Source of the DNA: Actinomycetota bacterium
Lineage (GTDB): Bacteria > Actinomycetota > Actinomycetes > Propionibacteriales > Nocardioidaceae
Assembly (NCBI GenBank): GCA_009702305.1
Contig: WLIH01000165.1
Span: 1-6,355 of the forward strand
Direction: 5' to 3'
DNA: 6,355 nt
Within the stretch, counting starts at the first letter, position 1. Every line of letters starts with the position of its first letter. This document shows, piece after piece, positions 1 through 6,355 of this stretch. Below the pieces are notes generated by a model. That model saw nothing but the letters and a program-made list of their open reading frames with translations, did not search any database and was not told the DNA's origin. The translations under genes were made by a program, and so were the position numbers.

Positions 1-1
1 C

Positions 2-232
2 CTGCTGATGCTCCTCGACGCCCGCGGCATCGAGTGCTCGACCGGCTCGGCCTGCTCGGCAGGGGTGCCCCAGGCCTCGCACGTGCTGCTGGCGATGGGG
101 CGCGCCGAGGCCGAGGCGCGCAGCTCGTTGCGCTTCTCGCTGGGGCACAGCTCCACCGAGTCCGACGCCGAGGCCGTGGTGGCTGCGATCGGGCCGTGCG
201 TCGAGCGGGCTCGCGCGGCGACCGCCCGATGA
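2..232 (+). CDS. Cysteine desulfurase, class I (IscS/NifS type), C-terminal part only
   Basis: This is the 3' end of a gene that begins before the window; about 76 codons are present. Cysteine desulfurases are cytosolic PLP enzymes that take sulfur from L-cysteine, leave alanine, and carry the sulfur as a persulfide on a mobile cysteine. The visible part has the class I active-site loop STGSACSAG, with the persulfide cysteine encoded at 53-55. It is followed by SHVLLAMG and [13 protein letters not shown], the usual C-terminal small-domain segments of IscS/NifS proteins. A second cysteine just before the loop (codon 35-37) is a possible extra thiol. The stop codon overlaps the mnmA start in ATGA (229-232), so the two are surely co-transcribed and probably translationally coupled. 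This fits the known role of IscS as sulfur donor for tRNA thiolation. The PLP lysine and the rest of the fold lie outside the window, so the symbol is left empty. Confidence 0.93.
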   Translation: MLMLLDARGIECSTGSACSAGVPQASHVLLAMGRAEAEARSSLRFSLGHSSTESDAEAVVAAIGPCVERARAATAR

Positions 233-1335
233 AGGTCCTCGCCGCCATGTCCGGCGGCGTCGACTCCGCCGTCGCTGCCGCCCGCGCCGTCGAGGCCGGC
301 CATGACGTCACCGGCATCCACCTCGCGCTGTCGCGCAACCCGGCGTCGTACCGCTCCGGTGCGCGCGGCTGCTGCACGATCGAGGACAGCAACGACGCCC
401 GCCGGGCAGCCGACGTCATCGGCATCCCCTTCTACGTCTGGGACCTCAGCGAGCGATTTCACGTCGACGTGGTCGAGGACTTCATGGACGAGTACGCCGC
501 CGGGCGCACGCCGAACCCCTGCCTGCGGTGCAACGAGAAGATCAAGTTCGCGGCGGTGCTCGATCGGGCGCTGGGGCTGGGCTTCGAGGCGGTGGCGACC
601 GGTCACTACGCCGTGCTCCGCACCGGTCCCGACGGCCTGATCGAGATGCACCGGGCGATCGACCACGGCAAGGACCAGTCCTACGTGCTCGGCGTGCTCG
701 ACCAGGCACAGCTCGCCCGCTCGCTCTTCCCGCTCGGAGACTCGACCAAGGCGGAGGTCCGCGCCGAGGCGGCCGCTCGCGGCCTGCTCGTCGCAGACAA
801 GCCCGACAGCCACGACATCTGCTTCGTCGCCGACGGGGACAACGCGGGCTGGCTGCGCGAGAAGCTCGGCGACCGGGCCCCCAACCACGGCGGACAGATC
901 GTCGACGACGCGAGCGGCGAGGTGCTCGGCGAGCACGCCGGCACCTACGGTTTCACCATCGGGCAGCGCAAGGGCCTGCGCATCGGCACACCCGCGCCCG
1001 ACGGCCGCCCCCGCTTCGTGCTCGACATCGAACCGGTGTCCGGCACGGTGCGGGTGGGGCCGCACGAGCGGCTGGCCGTCACCGGTCTGCGCGGAATCCG
1101 CCCGCGGTGGTGCGGCACCGTGCCCGCACAGCTCGCCGGCCCGGGTGTCGGCGTGCAGTTGAGGGCGCACGGCGCAGAGCACCGCGCGGTGGTGACCGTC
1201 CAGGACGATGCGGTCGCGATCGAGCTGCTCGACCCGGCCTACGGCATCGCGCCCGGTCAGGCGGCCGTGATCTACGACGGCACCCGGGTGGTCGGCTCGG
1301 CGACGATCGCGGCGACCGAGCGGGCCGACGCATGA
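229..1335 (+). CDS. mnmA: tRNA-specific 2-thiouridylase MnmA
   Basis: The 368-residue product matches the usual MnmA length of about 360. MnmA adenylates the wobble uridine (U34) of Lys, Glu and Gln tRNAs with ATP and replaces its 2-oxygen with sulfur, giving s2U34. The N-terminal PP-loop ATP site is [10 protein letters not shown] at residues 8-17. The catalytic pair is visible: Cys101 in [12 protein letters not shown] (matching E. coli Cys102) and Cys198 in [10 protein letters not shown] (matching Cys199). Other family segments are [20 protein letters not shown] and [12 protein letters not shown], followed by a C-terminal beta-barrel ending in [15 protein letters not shown]. Cys48, Cys49 and Cys98 are additional cysteines. 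The ATG at 229 is chosen because it begins just before the PP-loop and overlaps the desulfurase stop; no clear Shine-Dalgarno precedes it, consistent with coupled translation. A longer open frame runs upstream but only re-reads the desulfurase gene in another frame. Confidence 0.97.
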   Translation: MKVLAAMSGGVDSAVAAARAVEAGHDVTGIHLALSRNPASYRSGARGCCTIEDSNDARRAADVIGIPFYVWDLSERFHVDVVEDFMDEYAAGRTPNPCLRCNEKIKFAAVLDRALGLGFEAVATGHYAVLRTGPDGLIEMHRAIDHGKDQSYVLGVLDQAQLARSLFPLGDSTKAEVRAEAAARGLLVADKPDSHDICFVADGDNAGWLREKLGDRAPNHGGQIVDDASGEVLGEHAGTYGFTIGQRKGLRIGTPAPDGRPRFVLDIEPVSGTVRVGPHERLAVTGLRGIRPRWCGTVPAQLAGPGVGVQLRAHGAEHRAVVTVQDDAVAIELLDPAYGIAPGQAAVIYDGTRVVGSATIAATERADA

Positions 1336-2327
1336 CCATCGCGACCGGGATCGGGTCGATGCCCGGGGAGGACCAGGCGGCCTTCGAGACGGCGCTGAGG
1401 GTGGTGCTCGACCAGCTCCCGGACCTGCCGCACCTGCCGGAGGTGCCCGGACGCGGGGCGGTCGCGTCGATGACCGGGCGCGCGCTGGCCGTCGTGGCCG
1501 GACTCGGCTTCGACCTGCAGCCGGCCGGTTGGCGACTCACCGACGCGGCAGGGGTCGATCACCGCCGGGCCCGCAGCCTGCTGGCCCAGGACCTCGACGG
1601 CCTCGAGGCGGCGGTCGACGGCTACGCCGGGGACTTCAAGATCCAGCTCGCGGGACCGTGGACGTTGTCCGCCACGGTCGAGAAGCCCCGCGGCGACAAG
1701 GTGCTCTCCGACGTCGGGGCGCGTCGGGACCTGGCTCAGGCGTTGGCCGAGGGGGCGCGCGAGCACCTGCGCGACGTACGCCGACGCGTGCCGGGCGCGG
1801 CCCGGTTGGTCGTACAGGTCGACGAACCCGCCCTGACCGCCGTCCTGGGCGGGGGAGTGCCGACGGCGTCCGGCTTCGGGCGGCATCGCACGGTGCACCC
1901 GCCGGAGGCCTCCGAGCACCTCTCCTGGCTGCTGGCCGCGATCGCCGACGAGGGCGGCGAGCCGTGGGTCCACTCGTGCGCACCCGATGCGCCGCTGCAG
2001 CTGCTGCGCGGCGCCGGGGCGAGGGCCCTCTCGGTCGATCTCGCCCTGATGCGCGCGGCCGACCACGAGGTGCTCGGCGAGGCGCTCGAGGCGGGGGAGA
2101 GCGTGGTCCTGGGCATCGTGGCGTCCCTCGACCCCGCGACACCGCCCAGCGACGTGGCTCTCGCCGAGCGGGTGCGGCGCTGGCTCGACATGCTCGGGAT
2201 CGACCCGGAGTCGGTGGCGCCGCAGCTGCTGGTCTCGCCCACCTGCGGCCTGGCCGGTGCGTCGTACGACGGCAGCCGGCGCGCCCTGGCGCTGGCCCGC
2301 ACGACCGCTCAGGCGCTCAACGGCTGA
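1332..2327 (+). CDS. Short MetE-like protein (cobalamin-independent methionine synthase C-terminal domain family)
   Basis: This 331-residue protein resembles only the C-terminal catalytic barrel of MetE, which is about 750 residues in E. coli. In MetE that barrel holds the zinc that activates homocysteine for methylation by methyltetrahydrofolate. Visible family marks are GIGSMPG at residues 7-12, VDEPAL near 163-168, HSC at 214-216 (the His-x-Cys zinc pair) and [10 protein letters not shown] with Cys305 (the last zinc cysteine). The remaining zinc ligand, Glu665 in E. coli, aligns with Asp236 in my hand alignment. The REGLP sequence that follows DEPAL in true MetE is missing. The start overlaps the mnmA stop in ATGA, so translation is probably coupled. 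Similar short proteins occur between mnmA and ligA in other actinobacteria (from memory, Rv3015c of M. tuberculosis). Databases usually label these methionine synthase, but the activity is unproven: it could be a methionine synthase using another methyl donor or a different zinc-thiol methyltransferase. The fold is secure, the reaction is not. Confidence 0.88.
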   Translation: MTIATGIGSMPGEDQAAFETALRVVLDQLPDLPHLPEVPGRGAVASMTGRALAVVAGLGFDLQPAGWRLTDAAGVDHRRARSLLAQDLDGLEAAVDGYAGDFKIQLAGPWTLSATVEKPRGDKVLSDVGARRDLAQALAEGAREHLRDVRRRVPGAARLVVQVDEPALTAVLGGGVPTASGFGRHRTVHPPEASEHLSWLLAAIADEGGEPWVHSCAPDAPLQLLRGAGARALSVDLALMRAADHEVLGEALEAGESVVLGIVASLDPATPPSDVALAERVRRWLDMLGIDPESVAPQLLVSPTCGLAGASYDGSRRALALARTTAQALNG

Positions 2328-2337
2328 GGACGACGAA

Positions 2338-2391
2338 ACGGGTCGTGCGCCTGAGCACGCGCAGCAGCGCGTCCGCAGGCACACGACCCGT
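2338..2391. terminator. Long hairpin between convergent genes, probable bidirectional terminator
   Basis: ACGGGTCGTG (2338-2347) pairs perfectly with CACGACCCGT (2382-2391). After a single mismatch the stem continues with GCCTG (2349-2353) and CAGGC (2376-2380). After a 3x3 internal loop it ends with ACGCGC (2357-2362) against GCGCGT (2367-2372) closed by AGCA. The structure begins 10 bp after the MetE-like stop (2327) and ends 9 bp from the last base of the exporter gene (2401), so it sits almost symmetrically between two converging genes. There is no T-tract on either side, which is common for terminators in GC-rich actinobacteria. The structure is seen directly; the terminator role is inferred. 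Confidence 0.75.
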
Positions 2392-2400
2392 CGCTGATCG

Positions 2401-4002
2401 TCAGACGTGGACGGCGGCACCCTCGGGGCCGTCGGTGGCGAGCTCCTCGTGCTTGACGTCGAGGAGCAGCCAGACGACCAGCGAGGCGCCGAGCATCATG
2501 ATCGAGCCGATGAGGAACGCGTGGGTCGCGCCCTCGGTGAACGACGCCTGGAAGATCGCCGCCCGGAGGCCCTCACCCTTCAGCCCGCCCGCGGCCAGCG
2601 GACCGGCCGCGGTGTCGGCCTGGGAGGTGGTGAAGTGCAGCGCCACCGTGCTGAGGGCGGCGAGGCCGAGCGCGCCACCGACCTGCTGCATGGTGTTGAG
2701 GACGCCCGAGCCGATGCCGGAGTCCTCGGTGCGCAGGTGGTGCACGGCGGTGAGCGTCAGCGGCACGAAGGTCAGGCCCATGCCGAACGACATCAGCAGG
2801 ATGAACGGGAACAGGTGCGTCCAGTAGTTCAGGTCGGCGCCCGCGAAGCCGCCCTGGCCCAACGCCAGCACGTCGGCGGCCGAGTCGGGCACGTCGATGC
2901 GGGAGAAGGCGAAGAGCGAGATCGCGGCCAGCAGGGTGCCGGGACCGGAGAGGTAACGCGGGTTGACCCGGCCGACCAGGTTGGACGAGAGCCCGGCGCC
3001 GAGCACGATGCCGACGGAGAACGGCAGGAACGCGAAGCCGGCGTGCAGGGAGCTGTAGCCCATCACCTGCTGGATGAAGAGGCTCAGGAAGTAGAACATC
3101 GAGAACATCGCGGCCGGCGCCATCATCATGGCGGCGAAGCTGACCGCGCGGGTCCGGTTGGCGAAGATCCGCATCGGCAGCAGCGGGTGCTGGACGCGGC
3201 TCTCGATCAGCGCGAACACACCGAGCAGGGCTGCACCGAAGACCAGCGCCGCGATGGTGCCGGGGTCGCCCCAGCCGTGGGCGGCCTCGCCGGCCCGGGT
3301 CAGGCCGAAGACGACGCCGAGCAGACCGAGGGTGCCGGTGATGGCGCCGGGGATGTCGAGCTCACCGGGGTGCGACTCCGACTCGGCGAGCATCCGCGGA
3401 GCCATGAAGGCGGCGATCAGGCCGATCGGGACGTTGATGAGGAAAGTCAGGCGCCAGCCGCTCATCTCGAGGCCGAAGACGCTGTCGAGGCCGGTGAGCC
3501 AGCCCCCGAGGATCAGGCCGACGGCGGCACCGGCGCCGGACATGGCGGCGTACACCGCGAAGGCGCGGTTGCGCGCCGGACCGGCCGGGAACGTCGTGGT
3601 GATCAGGGCGAGCGCGGCCGGCGAGGCCAGGGCGGCACCGAGACCCTGCAGGGCGCGGGAGGCGAGCAGCATCCACTCGGCCTCGGCGAGTCCGCCGAGG
3701 AGCGAGGCGACGGCGAAGACCGACAGGCCGATCATGAAGACGCGACGGCGGCCGTAGAGGTCGCCGAGGCGACCGCCGAGCAGCAGCAGGCCACCGAAGG
3801 CCAGGGCGTAGCCGGTCACGATCCAGGACAGGTTCGCCTGGGTGATGTCGAGGTCGTTGCCGATGTAGGGCAGGGCGATGTTGGCGATGGTGCTGTCGAG
3901 CACCACCATCAGCTGCGCCATCGAGATGAGCACGAGCGCCCATCCGAGGCGGGCGGGGGCGGCGGAAGCGGTGTGCTCCTCGGCCTTCGCGAGATCGGTC
4001 AT
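2401..4002 (-). CDS. MFS drug:H+ antiporter, DHA2 (14-helix) family
   Basis: This 533-residue inner-membrane protein should export a hydrophobic or cationic compound in exchange for protons. Its length and about 14 hydrophobic segments fit the DHA2 group (EmrB/QacA type) rather than 12-helix DHA1. Helix 1 (about 20-42) carries LDSTIANIALP with Asp36. Motif A is GRLGDLYGRRR at 77-87 in the loop between helices 2 and 3. Motif B is RALQGLGAALASP at 116-128. The antiporter motif C region is SGAGAAVGLILGG at 155-167. NTMQQVGGALG at 436-446 is also typical of DHA2. A polar segment at about 369-394 probably forms an outside loop. The ATG at 4002 overlaps the TGA of tetR and follows a good Shine-Dalgarno, AGAAGGA (4015-4009), six bases upstream. 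Pairing with an upstream tetR indicates substrate-induced expression. The substrate cannot be read from sequence. Confidence 0.95.
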   Translation of the reverse strand: MTDLAKAEEHTASAAPARLGWALVLISMAQLMVVLDSTIANIALPYIGNDLDITQANLSWIVTGYALAFGGLLLLGGRLGDLYGRRRVFMIGLSVFAVASLLGGLAEAEWMLLASRALQGLGAALASPAALALITTTFPAGPARNRAFAVYAAMSGAGAAVGLILGGWLTGLDSVFGLEMSGWRLTFLINVPIGLIAAFMAPRMLAESESHPGELDIPGAITGTLGLLGVVFGLTRAGEAAHGWGDPGTIAALVFGAALLGVFALIESRVQHPLLPMRIFANRTRAVSFAAMMMAPAAMFSMFYFLSLFIQQVMGYSSLHAGFAFLPFSVGIVLGAGLSSNLVGRVNPRYLSGPGTLLAAISLFAFSRIDVPDSAADVLALGQGGFAGADLNYWTHLFPFILLMSFGMGLTFVPLTLTAVHHLRTEDSGIGSGVLNTMQQVGGALGLAALSTVALHFTTSQADTAAGPLAAGGLKGEGLRAAIFQASFTEGATHAFLIGSIMMLGASLVVWLLLDVKHEELATDGPEGAAVHV

Positions 4003-4661
4003 GTCAGGTCCTTCTGGGTCCGAGGGCTGGTCCGGGTGTGGCTGGTGCGCGCCCCGGCGACGGTGTCGGGGCGGTGGGTGGCGGCGGGCAGGATGATCTG
4101 GTCGATGACGCGCTCGACGAGGCCCTCGTCGGGCAGCTCGCCGAGCATGAAGACGCGGTGCATGACGATGCCGGCGAGAGCCGGAGCGAGCAGATCGAGG
4201 TCGACGTGCTCGCCGATCTCGCCGCGGGCGCGAGCCCGCTCGAACATCGCGTGGGAGGCGGCGGACTTGGGCCCGATGAACTCGGTGCGGAACGCCGCCG
4301 CGAACTCCTCGTCGCGGCACAGGGCCGTGACGACGCTGCCGAAGACCGCCACCGAGTCGTGGTCGGTGAGCCCGCCCATGCCGCAGAACATCTCGAGCAG
4401 GTCGCCGCGCAGGGTCCCGGTGTCGGCGGGGGAGTGGCTGTGCTCCTTGGAGTTGAGCAGGGCGTCGATGAGCAGCGGGATCTTGCCGTTCCACCGGCGG
4501 TAGAGCGTGGCCTTCGACGCCTTGGCGCGAGCGGCGACGGCATCCATGGTGAGCCGGTCGTAGCCCACCTCGGCGAGGACGTCGATCGCCGCCTCGAAGA
4601 TCTCCTGCTCGCGCTCACCCTCGATGCGGGGCCGCAGCGTCGCGGTCTCGGCAGGGGTCAT
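3999..4661 (-). CDS. TetR/AcrR-family repressor of the adjacent exporter
   Basis: The 220-residue protein has the TetR layout: an N-terminal DNA-binding domain (about residues 17-64) and a helical ligand-binding and dimerisation domain. The DNA-binding part reads AAIDVLAEVGYDRLTMDAVA, then ARAKASKATLYRRW and GK; ATLYRRW (51-57) is the recognition-helix signature, and the RRW-x-GK form resembles AcrR-like regulators with a TetR_C_11-type C-terminal domain. The ATG at 4661 is supported by GAAGGA (4672-4667) five bases upstream and by correct spacing to the first helix. The stop overlaps the exporter start in ATGA. The last 25 residues (rich in T, R and P) look disordered. A perfect palindrome 37 bp upstream is the likely operator, so the protein probably represses its own operon until a ligand, presumably a substrate of the pump, binds. 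The ligand is unknown. Confidence 0.95.
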   Translation of the reverse strand: MTPAETATLRPRIEGEREQEIFEAAIDVLAEVGYDRLTMDAVAARAKASKATLYRRWNGKIPLLIDALLNSKEHSHSPADTGTLRGDLLEMFCGMGGLTDHDSVAVFGSVVTALCRDEEFAAAFRTEFIGPKSAASHAMFERARARGEIGEHVDLDLLAPALAGIVMHRVFMLGELPDEGLVERVIDQIILPAATHRPDTVAGARTSHTRTSPRTQKDLT

Positions 4662-4680
4662 GGTGATCCTTCGGGCTGGA

Positions 4681-4696
4681 TGTGACGGGCATCACG
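4681..4696. promoter_or_regulatory. CRP/GlxR-like half-site pair in the tetR leader
   Basis: TGTGA (4681-4685), six bases, then TCACG (4692-4696) matches the CRP-family consensus TGTGA-N6-TCACA at nine of ten fixed positions. GlxR of corynebacteria and Crp of mycobacteria use this type of site. It lies 19 bp upstream of the tetR ATG, next to the proposed -10 and about over the transcription start, where binding would hinder transcription. One match found by eye in short intergenic DNA may be chance. Confidence 0.35.
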
Positions 4697-4698
4697 AA

Positions 4699-4723
4699 AT
4701 GAAACGAAACAGTTTCGTTTCAT
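4699..4723. promoter_or_regulatory. TetR operator palindrome (12-bp arms, 1-bp centre)
   Basis: ATGAAACGAAAC (4699-4710), one A, and GTTTCGTTTCAT (4712-4723) form a perfect inverted repeat. Each arm holds two tandem 5-bp units (GAAAC twice; GTTTC twice), and a further imperfect unit, GAAAT (4696-4700), extends the series on one side. It lies 37 bp upstream of tetR and is markedly AT-richer than its surroundings. Perfect palindromes of this size just upstream of tetR genes are the usual operators of these repressors. The repeated unit could let two dimers bind, as QacR does on its long operator. The palindrome is certain; binding by this TetR is inferred. Confidence 0.85.
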
Positions 4724-4727
4724 CCAA
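4699..4727 (-). promoter_or_regulatory. Candidate promoter of the tetR-exporter operon, covered by the operator
   Basis: On the - strand, TTGGAT (4727-4722) could serve as the -35 and TTTCAT (4704-4699) as the -10, with a 17-bp spacer. Matches to the housekeeping consensus are partial: three of six and four of six. Their value lies in spacing and position: the palindrome fills the spacer and -10, so a bound repressor would block polymerase. Transcription would start near 4692, giving a leader of about 30 bases with a Shine-Dalgarno. Confidence 0.4.
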
Positions 4728-4804
4728 CAGCGTAGGTCGCCGTGACCATTCCCGCGAATCCGCGCCGGTCTGGACCAGCCCCGTCCCAGCCCGCGGGCCC
4801 GGCG
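4724..4804. other. Gap between the hydrolase stop and the tetR control region
   Basis: I see no gene here. The segment contains short GC-rich repeats: CGCCGG (4763-4768) can pair with CCGGCG (4799-4804), CTGGAC (4770-4775) with GTCCAG (4808-4813, in the hydrolase end), and GCCCGCGGGC (4789-4798) is its own complement. These could make a weak terminator after the hydrolase, but they compete with one another and no clean hairpin emerges. The separate operator and promoter downstream suggest that the hydrolase and tetR are separate units. Confidence 0.4.

Positions 4805-6355
<1,551 letters not shown>

Noticed and set aside
34..228. Extended N-terminus for MnmA.
   Set aside because: The extension re-reads the desulfurase gene in another frame. 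The PP-loop begins eight residues after the ATG at 229, as expected for the family.
1272..2420. Long - strand open frame (382 codons) opposite the MetE-like gene.
   Set aside because: The MetE-like frame has zinc-ligand motifs and coupled starts; the antisense frame has no family signature and would run through the terminator hairpin.
2407..4503. Very long + strand open frame (698 codons) opposite the exporter and tetR.
   Set aside because: It mirrors two well-supported - strand genes, and its translation is a low-complexity mix of Glu, Gly, Arg, Ala and Gln. GC-rich genes commonly leave such open antisense frames.
4696..4721. Tandem GAAAC units as a CRISPR or microsatellite repeat.
   Set aside because: There are only a few 5-bp units arranged as a palindrome in front of a tetR gene, with no spacers; an operator explains them better.
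4789..4798. GCCCGCGGGC as a terminator hairpin for the hydrolase.
   Set aside because: It is a perfect palindrome with no loop, so it cannot fold well as a single RNA hairpin; the flanking pairs compete with it.

Overview
The window comes from a very GC-rich bacterium whose codons almost always end in G or C. The content (IscS-type desulfurase, MnmA, a short MetE-like protein and NAD+-dependent LigA close together) points to an actinobacterium. A Nocardioides-like or other Propionibacteriales host would fit, but that is inference from composition and gene order; no rRNA or other marker is present.

Layout. On the + strand, positions 2-2327 hold three tightly coupled genes: the 3' end of a class I cysteine desulfurase (to 232), mnmA (229-1335) and a cobalamin-independent methionine synthase C-terminal-domain homologue (1332-2327). 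Each junction is a 4-bp ATGA overlap. The desulfurase can supply the sulfur that MnmA puts on the wobble uridine of tRNA; the job of the MetE-like protein in this set is unclear. A long hairpin at 2338-2391 fills the gap before the next, convergent gene and probably terminates transcription from both sides.

On the - strand, positions 4661 to 2401 hold a tetR-family repressor followed, again with an ATGA overlap, by a 14-helix DHA2-type MFS drug exporter. A perfect 25-bp palindrome made of 5-bp GAAAC/GTTTC units (4699-4723) lies 37 bp upstream of tetR and overlaps a plausible promoter. This is the usual plan of a self-repressed, ligand-induced efflux operon. A small alpha/beta hydrolase (5443 to 4805, - strand) lies upstream of tetR and has a complete Ser-Asp-His triad.

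The last 0.8 kb (5520 to the edge, + strand) is the start of ligA, the NAD+-dependent DNA ligase, divergent from the hydrolase. Its start codon lies inside a large potential stem-loop with a 13-bp perfect stem.

The genes themselves belong to known families, and I found no convincing undescribed multi-gene system. The items most worth checking are regulatory or biochemical: the hairpin around the ligA start, the repeated-unit operator with an adjacent CRP/GlxR-like site, and the altered metal site in the MetE-like protein.
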